Source of the DNA: Actinomycetospora cinnamomea
Lineage (GTDB): Bacteria > Actinomycetota > Actinomycetes > Mycobacteriales > Pseudonocardiaceae
DNA length: 64,000 bases
Assembly: GCF_003096675.1 (NCBI RefSeq)
Contig: NZ_QEKW01000012.1
Span: 1-64,000, forward strand
Direction: 5' to 3'
Shown: positions 1 through 7,607 of the stretch, piece after piece
How the letters are laid out: every line of letters begins with the position of its first letter
How positions within the stretch are numbered: position 1 is the first letter of the stretch
Position numbers and translations under genes: made by a program
The notes under the pieces: generated by a model
Seen by the model: the letters and a program-made list of their open reading frames with translations, nothing else
Told to the model about the DNA's origin: nothing
Database searches by the model: none

Positions 1-335
1 ACGTCGCCGGCTGGCAAATCCGACAACCCACCCCCGGCCGGTTCGTCATCCGCACCCGCGCCGGCATCACCCACATCGTCGAGCCCCGCCGCATCCTCGA
101 ACCGCTACCCCCACCACGCCCGGCCGCCCGACCACGACCCCTGCCCCACGACGGCTGGCCCGACGACGACAGCTGGCCCGACGACGACCCGGAAGCGGTC
201 GCCGAACCCGTCGGCCGGCCCGCACCCCGACGCGTCACGGTCACACCAACACCAACACCAACACCAACACCGACACCAACACCGACACCAACACCGACAC
301 CGACCGCCGATCTCGACGACCCTCCTCCGTTCTGA
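1..335 (+). CDS. C-terminal fragment of a probable DUF222/HNH (13E12-repeat) protein
   Basis: The frame enters from the left edge (first whole codon at base 3) and stops at TGA 333-335, leaving about 110 C-terminal residues. The stretch GWQIRQPTPGRF followed by HIVEPRRILEPLP resembles the tail after the HNH nuclease motif in actinobacterial DUF222/13E12-repeat proteins; the catalytic motif itself would lie outside the window. Downstream come acidic W-P-D-D-D repeats and a long Thr-Pro run. Codon use is less GC-biased at third positions (CAA, ACA, CCA) than in the neighbours, which fits the mobile history of this family. The family call rests only on the tail, so it is moderate to low. Confidence 0.42.
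   Translation, partial: VAGWQIRQPTPGRFVIRTRAGITHIVEPRRILEPLPPPRPAARPRPLPHDGWPDDDSWPDDDPEAVAEPVGRPAPRRVTVTPTPTPTPTPTPTPTPTPTPTADLDDPPPF
243..304 (+). repeat. ACACCA/ACACCG hexamer repeat (Thr-Pro codons)
   Basis: About ten tandem copies of a six-base unit, ACACCA varying to ACACCG, encode a Thr-Pro linker at the C-terminus of the fragmentary gene. The tract is in frame and contains no spacers, so it is a coding minisatellite and not a CRISPR or an origin. Such tracts are prone to slippage. Confidence 0.8.
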
Positions 336-412
336 CCCCCAGCGGAGATCAGGTGTGGGACGCCTGCCGATGGTGTGATCCGGTTGCGCGTCCCCCCGGG
401 GGGTCCTGCTCG

Positions 413-1168
413 TCAGGCCGTCTGCGCGTGGGCCCCCGCCCCGGCCCACACGACCGCTTCGTCGACCTCGGCGGACGCGAACTGCCGGACCTCCGGGTGC
501 AGCAGGGTGCCGGCGATGCGCGCGGCGATGCCGACCGGCTGGCCGTCGACGGCCAGGGCGACCCGGCCGATCCGGCCCTGGTGCCCGCCCACGAACCGCA
601 GGTGCTGCACGAGCGCGCCCACGTTCTCCCAGCCCGGGAACGACGGGGCGTGCAGGACGAGGCCGGGGAGCTCGGCGTGGTCGCTGAGCCAGCTGTCCAC
701 CGCCGACGCGATGACCTCGACGTCCTCGCGGCGCAGCGCCTGACCGACGTCGACCACGACGACGCCCGCGGCCGGGTCGACCCGCACGGTCGCGAGCCGC
801 CCCGGCAGGGACTCCAGCCAGCGCAGGGCCTCGTCGCGCTCGCCGGCGCCGAAGACCCGGACGTGCCCGGGCAGGAAGAAGCCGGCGAGCCGGGTCGTGT
901 CGCGCACCCAGGGGAGGTCGCTCACCACGGCGCAGCCCTCGAGGTTGCGCATCGCGGCGAGCCCGAGCTTGACGTCGGCCCAGGCCGCGTCGGGGGTGAG
1001 GCCGCGGAAGTCCTCGTCGACGACGCAGAGGAAGCGCAGGCGACGGCCCTCCCGGGCGGCGGCGTCGAGCATCGGTACGACGACCGCGTCGTAGTCCTCC
1101 CGGCTCAGGGTGCCGACCGCGCGGACGGCGTCGATCCCCGCCGGGACGTCAGGGTCAGTCTCGATCAT
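413..1168 (-). CDS. Tandem SpoIIAA-like (DUF3478) STAS-fold protein
   Basis: Predicted 251-aa soluble protein with two SpoIIAA-like modules, roughly residues 8-115 (core strands LRFLCVVDEDF and FFLPGHVRVFG) and 120-245 (strands VVVVDVGQAL and GRVALAVDGQ). This family shares the STAS fold of anti-anti-sigma factors, but no conserved phosphorylatable Ser is evident, so a partner-switching role is only possible. The ATG at 1166-1168 has no ribosome binding site. A DosR-like box (1204-1217) is centred 42.5 bases upstream and a weak -10 (TGGACT) lies at -12 to -7, which fits a leaderless transcript. Its neighbour upstream, 82 bp away, is a CBS-type gene on the same strand. Confidence 0.7.
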   Translation of the reverse strand: MIETDPDVPAGIDAVRAVGTLSREDYDAVVVPMLDAAAREGRRLRFLCVVDEDFRGLTPDAAWADVKLGLAAMRNLEGCAVVSDLPWVRDTTRLAGFFLPGHVRVFGAGERDEALRWLESLPGRLATVRVDPAAGVVVVDVGQALRREDVEVIASAVDSWLSDHAELPGLVLHAPSFPGWENVGALVQHLRFVGGHQGRIGRVALAVDGQPVGIAARIAGTLLHPEVRQFASAEVDEAVVWAGAGAHAQTA

Positions 1169-1203
1169 GCGTCGAGTCCACGCCGGGCGTGCCGCACCGA
1201 CAC

Positions 1204-1217
1204 CGGCCGGACGGCCC
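1204..1217 (-). promoter_or_regulatory. DosR/DevR-like box upstream of the SpoIIAA-like gene
   Basis: CGGCCGGACGGCCC matches seven of the eight fixed positions of GGGnC-N4-GnCCC. Its centre is 42.5 bases upstream of the start codon at 1168, the same geometry as at four other genes in this window. Alone it would be weak in such GC-rich DNA. Confidence 0.35.
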
Positions 1218-1250
1218 GGGGGCCCGGGTCGCTGGTCCTGCGCGGCGTCG

Positions 1251-1706
1251 TCACGCCGATCGGGGCCACCCCCGCGCCACGCTGTGCAGGAGGGTCCCCG
1301 CATCGAGGACGCCGCACGGGCCGTCGTCGTCGGCGACGACCAACAGCGTGGCGCCGCCGGCGAGCATGAGCTCGGCCGCCCACGACCGGCGCGTCGTCGG
1401 CGCGACGGTCGGGGCCGGCGTCGCCACGGCGGAGACCGGGTCGGACATGCGGGCCGCGCGATGACCGCCGTCGAGCAGGTGGTGCAGCAGGTCGGCCTCG
1501 GACGCGGCACGCACCTGGCCGTGGGCGCGGGTCACGACGTGCTCGCGCCCGAGCTCGCGCAGCCGGTGCAGGGCGGTGCCGACCTCGGTCGAGCTCGGCA
1601 CCTCGATCGGTGCGAGCAGATCCATGACGAGGCCCACCGGCGGGTCGTCGAGGACGGGCGGCGCGGCGAGCCCTCGAGCCGTGGTGCTCACGTCGGTGGT
1701 GGTCAT
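1251..1706 (-). CDS. Degenerate CBS-pair protein
   Basis: Predicted 151-aa protein resembling a pair of CBS modules: residues about 15-65 (VMDLLAPIEVPSSTEVGTAL through RAASEADLLHHLL) and about 95-145 (AAELMLAGGATLLVVADDDG followed by GVLDAGTLLHSV). CBS pairs bind adenosyl nucleotides and act as energy sensors; here the usual G-x-[IV]-T/S-x-x-D ends are eroded, so ligand binding is doubtful. ATG 1704-1706 lacks a ribosome binding site, has a -10-like GAGGGT at -12 to -7 and a perfect DosR-like box centred 42.5 bases upstream. It lies head-to-tail with the SpoIIAA-like gene and is divergent from the DUF6544 gene. Confidence 0.62.
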   Translation of the reverse strand: MTTTDVSTTARGLAAPPVLDDPPVGLVMDLLAPIEVPSSTEVGTALHRLRELGREHVVTRAHGQVRAASEADLLHHLLDGGHRAARMSDPVSAVATPAPTVAPTTRRSWAAELMLAGGATLLVVADDDGPCGVLDAGTLLHSVARGWPRSA

Positions 1707-1741
1707 GGTCGGACCCTCGCCACGGGCGCGCACACCGATCA

Positions 1742-1755
1742 GGGCCGGAGGACCC
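1742..1755 (-). promoter_or_regulatory. DosR/DevR-like box between divergent CBS and DUF6544 genes
   Basis: GGGCCGGAGGACCC matches all eight fixed positions of GGGnC-N4-GnCCC. It is centred 42.5 bases upstream of the CBS start at 1706 and about 113 bases upstream of the divergent gene at 1862. Confidence 0.5.
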
Positions 1756-1861
1756 GGCGGGACCGGGTCGGGCGGCGGCCCCACAGACCGCCGGAGACCC
1801 TGCCGCCGCGCCGCTTCCCGCCCCCATCGTGCCCGGAGATCGACCGATGGAGGAGGACGTG

Positions 1862-2665
1862 ATGGTGGCGACGGATGCGCGGGGGACGGACCCGGGGACG
1901 ATGCCGGTGCTCGAGGACGGCCCGGGGACGCACCCGGCGATCGCGGCCCGGTTACTCGAGCGCTCACTGGCCCCGTCGGCCCGCGACGTGGTCGGCGCCC
2001 GCCTGCGGACACGCGGGGTCGCCCGGATCGGCCGCGCCTGGTGGCCCTACCGCGGGCACGAGGTGACCCTCCCGAGGCACGGCTACTTCCGCGAGCTGCG
2101 CGTGGCCGGCGTCCTGCGCGTCGTCGACTCGTGGGTCGCCGGGCGCGCCCGCCGGCGGACGACCCTGCTCGGCCGGTGCCTGCACCCGGCGCTGGTGGGC
2201 CCGGACCTCGCGCGCGCCGACCTGGCGCACGCCGCGCTCAGCGCGATGTGGGTCCCGTCGGTCCTCCAGCCGTCGGAGAGCGTGTGCTGGAGCGTCGAGG
2301 ACCGCGACACGGCCGCCGTCGCCTTCGACGTGGCGGGGACGGCGGCGCGGCTGCGCCTCACCCTGCACCGCGGCGGGCTGCCCCGGCGCGTGACGACGGC
2401 GCGGTGGGGCGACCCGGACGGCAGCGGCTTCTTCCGGGACGTGCCCTTCGGCGTGGAGGTCCTGGAACACCGGACCTTCCACGGCCTCACCGTGCCGAGC
2501 ACGGGCGTCCTCGGCTGGCGTCTCGACTCGCCCGGGCCCGTGCGCGAGGTCCTGCGCTTCCAGATCACCGACCTCGAGCCCGTCCACGCAACGGGACCGG
2601 TCCTGGGCGAGATGTGTGATCTCGACGCGGTCCCCGACGACATCGCGGAGGGCGAGATCGGCTGA
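1862..2665 (+). CDS. DUF6544/DUF6920-like protein
   Basis: Predicted 267-aa protein. It shares motifs with the gene at 15685-16482, especially RWGDPDG followed by a PFG strand, the RAWWPYRGHEV / RVWLPFRAEEV strand, and a C-terminal FR/FQ(I/L)T strand, so the two are paralogues of the DUF6544/DUF6920 family, whose function is unknown. No signal peptide or membrane helix is visible, and the beta-rich pattern suggests a barrel-like fold. The start at ATG 1862 was chosen because GGAGGAGG (about 1849-1857) precedes it; an upstream in-frame ATG (1847) and GTG (1829) lack such a site. It is divergent from the CBS gene and upstream of a USP operon. Confidence 0.6.
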   Translation: MVATDARGTDPGTMPVLEDGPGTHPAIAARLLERSLAPSARDVVGARLRTRGVARIGRAWWPYRGHEVTLPRHGYFRELRVAGVLRVVDSWVAGRARRRTTLLGRCLHPALVGPDLARADLAHAALSAMWVPSVLQPSESVCWSVEDRDTAAVAFDVAGTAARLRLTLHRGGLPRRVTTARWGDPDGSGFFRDVPFGVEVLEHRTFHGLTVPSTGVLGWRLDSPGPVREVLRFQITDLEPVHATGPVLGEMCDLDAVPDDIAEGEIG

Positions 2666-2712
2666 CCCCCGCTGCGCCCGGGACCTCGGGCCCCCGGTGG
2701 GCTCTCCGACGA

Positions 2713-2726
2713 CGGACTTCCGGCCC
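2713..2726 (+). promoter_or_regulatory. DosR/DevR-like box upstream of the USP operon
   Basis: CGGACTTCCGGCCC (followed by T) is close to the mycobacterial DosR motif GGGACTTTNGGCCCT. It lies about 87 bases before the first USP start, where a primary distal DosR site would be expected; a weaker six-of-eight match (2764-2777) lies nearer the gene. Confidence 0.5.
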
Positions 2727-2812
2727 TGCCGTCGAGGGGTGCGCACGCCGGAGGCTCGGGGCGTGGACAGCGGCCACCGGCCGCCGGTAGTGCGACCCGA
2801 GGAGGCAGAAGG

Positions 2813-3700
2813 ATGATCGATCGCTCGGTTCCCCCCGCCGGAGTGGTCGTCGGGGTGGACGGTGACCCGTCGACCCTGCGGGCGGTGGGATGGGCGGCCC
2901 GGGAGGCCGATCGTCGCCACCTGCCCCTCGACCTGGTGCAGGTGCTCCCGCCGTCGCACCGCCCGGACGACGAGCTGTACGCCCCGACCGGACGCGCGCT
3001 CTCGCTGCTCGAGCAGGCGCGGCGCATCGCCGCCGTCGACGCGCCGGACCTGACCATCCGCCTCTCGGTGGTCGACGGGGTCGCCGGCCCGGCGCTGGTC
3101 GCCACCGCACAGCGGGCGCACCTGCTGGTCCTCGGGTCCCGGGCCCTCGACGGCGCCCTCGACCTCACCCTCGGCCGCACGCTGGTGCACGCGATGTCGC
3201 AGGGCATCTGCCCGGTGATCGTGGTTCCGCCGCGGTGGGACCCGGTGGAGGCGCACACCGGCGCCGTGCTGGTCGGGGTCGACGGGTCACCGGAGTCCCA
3301 CGGCGCGGTCGCGTTCGCCACCGACGTCGCCGACCGCTGGCGTGTGCGGGTGACGGCGGTCGCCGTGGCCCCGCGCCGGGAGCCGGACGCCGACGGGGAG
3401 GCCCGCCGGCGGGTGATCGCCGAGGCGCGGGCCGGGATGCTCGAGCGTCACCCGGGAGTGCGCCTCCATGAGACGGTCGCCCACGGGACGCCGAGCGAGG
3501 AGCTCCTGCGCGAGGCGCGTCGGGGGGCGGCGCTCGTCGTGCTCGGGTCGCGCGGCCGGGGTGCGCTCGTCGGCACGCTGGTGGGGTCGACCAGCCAGGC
3601 CGTCGTCCGGGCCGCACCCTGTCCCGTCGCGGTGCTGCCGTCCCGGGCGGCGGCGCGCTGGATCGCGCCCGAGACCGTGTGGGCCGAGGAGGGCGTGTGA
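2813..3700 (+). CDS. Universal stress protein, tandem UspA domains
   Basis: Predicted 295-aa cytosolic protein with two UspA domains, about residues 8-140 and 146-285. Each opens with a VVVGVDG / VLVGVDGSPES strand. The second carries the ATP-binding pattern G-x2-G-x9-G-S (GSRGRGALVGTLVGSTSQ) and ends CPVAVLP; the first has a decayed version. Tandem ATP-binding USPs of this type are members of the mycobacterial dormancy regulon. The ATG at 2813 follows GAGGCAGAAGG. Its stop shares a base with the next start (TGATGA), so it opens a three-gene operon: USP, USP, kinase-like fusion. Confidence 0.9.
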   Translation: MIDRSVPPAGVVVGVDGDPSTLRAVGWAAREADRRHLPLDLVQVLPPSHRPDDELYAPTGRALSLLEQARRIAAVDAPDLTIRLSVVDGVAGPALVATAQRAHLLVLGSRALDGALDLTLGRTLVHAMSQGICPVIVVPPRWDPVEAHTGAVLVGVDGSPESHGAVAFATDVADRWRVRVTAVAVAPRREPDADGEARRRVIAEARAGMLERHPGVRLHETVAHGTPSEELLREARRGAALVVLGSRGRGALVGTLVGSTSQAVVRAAPCPVAVLPSRAAARWIAPETVWAEEGV

Positions 3701-4608
3701 TGACCGGCAGGGACGACGCCGTCGTGGTCGGCGTCGACGACGGGCTGCTCCGGCTGCGGGTGCTCGACCGCGCGATCGCCGAGGCCCGGCGGCGCGGCCG
3801 CCGCGTCTGCCTGGTCCACGCCCACGGGCCGGAGACGCCGCCCGCGCCGTGGCACGACGACGGCGGGCGGCGCGCCGAGGCCTACCTCGCCCGCGTCGCG
3901 CCCGACCTCGTGGTGGGGCTCGCGTGCCGGGTCGGGGACGTGACCGGCAACCTCGTGGGGGCCTGCGGTCCGGGGTCCGTGCTCATCCTGGGGGACCGGC
4001 ACCGCCGGCTCGGCAGCGAGGCCGGACGGACCACCGAGCGGGCGGTCGCCGAGGCGCCCTGCCCGGTCCTCGTCATCCCCGAGTACCGCGGACCGACGCC
4101 CCGGGGCGTGGTCAACCGGCGGGCGGTGGTGGTGGGTGTCGACGACGGGACGCACGCCGCCGCGGTCCTCGCGGTCGCGCTGCGGAGCGCGGCCGACCTC
4201 GACGTGCCGCTGGAGGCCGTCCGGGTCGTGGCGTCCGGAGAGGGCGCCGGGACGGCCGACGCCGACGAGGTCGCGGAGGTCCCGGACGTCGCGGACGTCC
4301 CGGAGGCCGACCTGGCCGCCGCCCAGCGGGAGCTCGACGCCGCCGTGGCGGCCGCGCGTCGGTCGGCCTCCGCCGTGCCGGTGAGCACCACCGTCGTCGC
4401 CGACCGACCGGCTCGCGCCCTGCTCGAGCGGGCCGCCGGGGCGGACGAGCTCGTGATCGGCCACCGGCGCCACACCCCCGACGCGACGATGCGGGGACCG
4501 GGGTCGACGGCGCGCTCGGTGCTGCTCGGGATGACCTGCCCGGTCGTCGTGCTCGGGCCGGGCGCCCTGCAGGGCACGGCGGTGGGGGTCCCGGAGAGCG
4601 TGCGGTGA
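3700..4608 (+). CDS. Universal stress protein, tandem UspA domains, divergent
   Basis: Predicted 302-aa protein with two Usp-like halves (AVVVGVDDG at the start of each). The nucleotide loops are altered: GDRHRRLGSEAGRTTERAV in the first half and GHRRHTPDATMRGPGSTARS in the second, so ATP binding is less certain than in the upstream gene. Between the halves there is an acidic repetitive linker built on EV-P-D-V-A-D-V units (about residues 188-205). It starts at ATG 3700 within the upstream stop, and its own TGA is overlapped by GTG of the kinase-like gene, so the three are almost certainly co-transcribed. Confidence 0.8.
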   Translation: MTGRDDAVVVGVDDGLLRLRVLDRAIAEARRRGRRVCLVHAHGPETPPAPWHDDGGRRAEAYLARVAPDLVVGLACRVGDVTGNLVGACGPGSVLILGDRHRRLGSEAGRTTERAVAEAPCPVLVIPEYRGPTPRGVVNRRAVVVGVDDGTHAAAVLAVALRSAADLDVPLEAVRVVASGEGAGTADADEVAEVPDVADVPEADLAAAQRELDAAVAAARRSASAVPVSTTVVADRPARALLERAAGADELVIGHRRHTPDATMRGPGSTARSVLLGMTCPVVVLGPGALQGTAVGVPESVR

Positions 4609-6137
4609 GCGACGCCGTCCTGCGCGTCGCGGCGCCCACCTCCGAACCCCCAGCCACCGGCGCCGGTCTCGCGCCCGCCGTGGCCGAGACCCACACGGCG
4701 GTGCTCTGGTTCGCCGGGGACCGCGTCCACAAGATGAAGAAGCCGGTCGACCTCGGGTTCTGCGACTTCACCACCCTCGAGCGCCGTCGCGAGGCCTGCC
4801 TGCGCGAGATCGCGCTCAACCGGCGGCTGAGCCCCGAGGCGTACCTCGGGCTCGAGGTCCTCCTCGGCCCCGACGGCACCGCCTCCGAGTACCTGGTCGC
4901 GATGCGCCGCATGCCCGCCGAGCGCAGCCTCGCCGCGCTGGTCCGGGCGGGCGAGCCCGTGGACGAGCACCTGCGGGCGGTGGCGCGGCGCCTCGCCGGG
5001 TTCCACAGCACCGCGGCGCGAGGACCCGAGGTGGACCGGCAGGGCACCGTCGACGCGGCCCGGTCCCGCTGGGCCGGCGTGCTCGACGGGCTGCGCCGCC
5101 ACGCCGGGACGCTCCTGCCCGCCGACCTCGTCGAGCACGTCGTCGCCCGGGCCGGGGAGTTCCTCGACGGCCGGCGCCCGGTGTTCGACGGGCGGATCGC
5201 CGAGGGCCGGGTGCTGGACGGGCATGGCGACCTGCTCGCCGACGACGTCTTCTGCCTGCCCGACGGCCCGGCGATCCTCGACTGCCTGGAGTTCGACGAC
5301 CACCTGCGCTGGGTCGACGGCCTCGACGACGCCGGGTTCCTCGCCATGGACCTGGAACGCCTCGGCGGGGCGGACCTCGCCGAGCGCTTCCTCCGGTGGT
5401 ACACGGAGTTCAGCGCGGACCCGGCACCTCCGGCGCTGCGCCACCACTTCGTCGCGTATCGCGCCGCGGTCCGCGCCGCGGTCACCTGTATCCGCGTCGA
5501 GCAGGGCGGCGACGGCGCCGGTCTGGCCCGCGACCTGCTCGACCTCGCCGCCCGCCACCTCGAGGCCGGGCGGGTGCGTCTGGTCCTCGTCGGCGGCCTG
5601 CCCGGCACGGGCAAGTCCACGGTGGCGGGCGGCCTCGCCGACCGGCTGGGGGCGACGCTGCTGTCCAGCGACCGGGTGCGCAAGGAGATCGCGGGCCTGG
5701 ACCCGGAGACGAGCGCCGCCGCCGGTTACCGCACGGGCCTGTACCGGCCGGAGCACACCGACGCCACCTACGCCGAGCTCCTGCGCCGCGCCGGGGACCT
5801 GCTGGCCCGGGGCGAGTCGGTGGTCCTCGACGCGTCGTGGACCGCCGACGCACAGCGCGAGGCGGCCGCCGCGCTGGCCGCCCGCAGCGCGGTGCCCCTG
5901 ACCGCCCTGCGGTGCGAGGCACCGCGCGCGGTGGCCGACGAGCGGATCCGCCGGCGGCACGGGTCGGCCTCCGACGCCACCCCGCTGGTGGCCGCGGTGA
6001 TGTCGGCCGACGCCGACCCCTGGCCCGAGGCCACGGCGATCGACACCGCGGGCACCGTCGACGACGCCGTCGCCGCGGCGCTGGCGGCGGTGCGCTCATC
6101 ACGCCCGCACGGCCGCTGGACGGTCGTCGAGGTCTGA
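4605..6137 (+). CDS. Phosphotransferase-like / AAA P-loop kinase fusion (Rv2004c-like)
   Basis: Predicted 510-aa two-domain protein. Residues about 25-300 resemble an aminoglycoside-phosphotransferase-like kinase (VHKMKKPVDLGF, then the catalytic-loop-like LDGHGDLLADDVF and the metal-loop-like LDCLEFDD). Residues about 325-510 are a P-loop kinase with Walker A GGLPGTGKST near residue 330, followed by LLSSDRVRKE. The same architecture is found in Mycobacterium tuberculosis Rv2004c, which sits next to a USP gene in the DosR regulon; here two USP genes precede it with a GTGA overlap. The substrate is unknown. The start is GTG 4605, fixed by translational coupling. Confidence 0.82.
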   Translation: MSDAVLRVAAPTSEPPATGAGLAPAVAETHTAVLWFAGDRVHKMKKPVDLGFCDFTTLERRREACLREIALNRRLSPEAYLGLEVLLGPDGTASEYLVAMRRMPAERSLAALVRAGEPVDEHLRAVARRLAGFHSTAARGPEVDRQGTVDAARSRWAGVLDGLRRHAGTLLPADLVEHVVARAGEFLDGRRPVFDGRIAEGRVLDGHGDLLADDVFCLPDGPAILDCLEFDDHLRWVDGLDDAGFLAMDLERLGGADLAERFLRWYTEFSADPAPPALRHHFVAYRAAVRAAVTCIRVEQGGDGAGLARDLLDLAARHLEAGRVRLVLVGGLPGTGKSTVAGGLADRLGATLLSSDRVRKEIAGLDPETSAAAGYRTGLYRPEHTDATYAELLRRAGDLLARGESVVLDASWTADAQREAAAALAARSAVPLTALRCEAPRAVADERIRRRHGSASDATPLVAAVMSADADPWPEATAIDTAGTVDDAVAAALAAVRSSRPHGRWTVVEV

Positions 6138-6138
6138 T

Positions 6139-6156
6139 CGGAGCGGTGAGGCTCCG
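6139..6156. terminator. Short hairpin between convergent genes
   Basis: CGGAGC-GGTGAG-GCTCCG, a 6-bp stem with a six-base loop, lies directly after the kinase-like gene and before the convergent antiporter stop. There is no T-run, so termination is only suggested by position. Confidence 0.35.
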
Positions 6157-6171
6157 CCGACGTGCGGACGC

Positions 6172-7464
6172 TCACGGCATGGCGCCGTCGCCGTGATGCC
6201 CGAGCCAGGGTGTCCGCCACCGGTGCTCGGCCGCGGACACGGTCTCCATCCTGGGGCGCGCCCCGGCCGGGTGCTCGCCGTACCAGCGGGCGTACCGCAC
6301 CGTCAGCGGTCTGGCGGTCACGCCGTGCAGGAAGATCGACAGAGCTACCGTGACGACAACCGCGGCCAGCAGCGTGGGCCCGTGCTCGAGAGTCGCCTCG
6401 TCGAGGAGGGTCACGGCGAAGACGATCGAGGCGAGCCCGCGCGGCCCGAACCACCCGAGGTAGGCGAGCGTGGGTCTGCGCGCACCGGTTCCGATCATGG
6501 CAGCCGCGACCGGCAGCACGCGGACGACGGTGAGGCTGGAAAGGGCGTAGACCAGCAGCTGCCAGGACAGGTGCCGCAGCGCCGGGGCGAGGATCACGGC
6601 GCCGAAGACGATGAAGGTGACGGCGTTGAGGAGCTCGCCGCTCTGGTCGACGAGGTAGGTCACCTCGGGACCGTGGTCCGGTCGCAGGGCGCTGAACACC
6701 AGGCCTGCCGTGAAGGCCGCGATGAAGATGCTCCCGCCCAGGGCGAGCGCGGTCCCCGCCGCGGTGGTCGCCGCGCCCACGCTCGGAATCTGCACCCACG
6801 GCCGACTGATGGTGTGGTGGCGCGCAGCGAATCGCAGCGACATCCCGGCGAGCAACGCCGCGACGATCCCGCCGACGAGCCCGAATCCGACCTCCTCCAC
6901 GACGATGGTGACGGCGCTCCACGCGGTCACGGTCTGCTCCGTGGCCTCGGTGAGGGCAACGGCGATGACGAACAGGGGAACGCACAGCCCGTCGTTGAGC
7001 CCGCTCTCGACGTTGAGGCCCTGCCGGACGCGCGAGGGCACCCGGCGGTCGGTCACCACGGCCTGTCCCAGAGCGGCGTCGGTACAGGCCAGCATGACGG
7101 CGAGGACGAGGGCCTCGAGGATCCCCACCCCGGGGAGGAGCAGGACCCCCGCGCCGGCGCCGGCGGCGATCGTCAGGGGAAGCCCGAGACCGAGCAGCCG
7201 CAGCGGCACGGTGTACTCCCGGCGCAGCCGGCGCAGGGAGATCCGGGAGGCGTCGGTGAACAGCACCAGGGTCAGCGTCGCCTCCGCGATCAGCTGCACC
7301 TCGCGTCCGCCGATGGGCAGGTCCAGCAGCCCCAGGCCGGGCCCGAAGGCCAGCCCGGTGGTCGTGAAGAACATCGCCGGGCTGAGGTTGTACGCCTCCA
7401 GGCGGTCCGAGACCACCGCGAACCCGATCAGCAACACGCCGATCGAGGCCAGTGCCCACGTCAT
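6172..7464 (-). CDS. Cation:proton antiporter (CPA1/NhaP-like)
   Basis: Predicted 430-aa integral membrane protein with about 12 helices. Family landmarks include the helix LACTDAALGQAVVTD (ion-binding Thr-Asp region of CPA antiporters), VRQGLNVESGLNDG (the E-S-G-x-N-D-G motif) and WFGPRGLASIVFAV (G-P-R-G). These indicate Na+/H+ or K+/H+ exchange across the plasma membrane. The start ATG 7464 follows GGAGAGG; an upstream in-frame ATG would add an Ala/Arg-rich leader without a ribosome binding site. It is monocistronic and convergent with the USP operon, where pH or ion homeostasis would suit a stress role. Confidence 0.88.
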   Translation of the reverse strand: MTWALASIGVLLIGFAVVSDRLEAYNLSPAMFFTTTGLAFGPGLGLLDLPIGGREVQLIAEATLTLVLFTDASRISLRRLRREYTVPLRLLGLGLPLTIAAGAGAGVLLLPGVGILEALVLAVMLACTDAALGQAVVTDRRVPSRVRQGLNVESGLNDGLCVPLFVIAVALTEATEQTVTAWSAVTIVVEEVGFGLVGGIVAALLAGMSLRFAARHHTISRPWVQIPSVGAATTAAGTALALGGSIFIAAFTAGLVFSALRPDHGPEVTYLVDQSGELLNAVTFIVFGAVILAPALRHLSWQLLVYALSSLTVVRVLPVAAAMIGTGARRPTLAYLGWFGPRGLASIVFAVTLLDEATLEHGPTLLAAVVVTVALSIFLHGVTARPLTVRYARWYGEHPAGARPRMETVSAAEHRWRTPWLGHHGDGAMP

Positions 7465-7607
7465 CGGTCCTCTCCGGGAGCCTGCGGCCGCGCCGTCGTC
7501 GTGCGCGGCCACCGTTCGAGCTCGGCGCGACGGCGGCACCGGTCATGGTGCCGCCGCCGTCCGGCACCCGCGCACACCACCGGGCTCAGCTGCGTTCCCT
7601 CGGCGGG

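Noticed and set aside
243-304. Repeat tract as a CRISPR array or origin iterons
   Set aside because: The six-base units are in frame, code for Thr-Pro and have no spacers or DnaA-like sequences.
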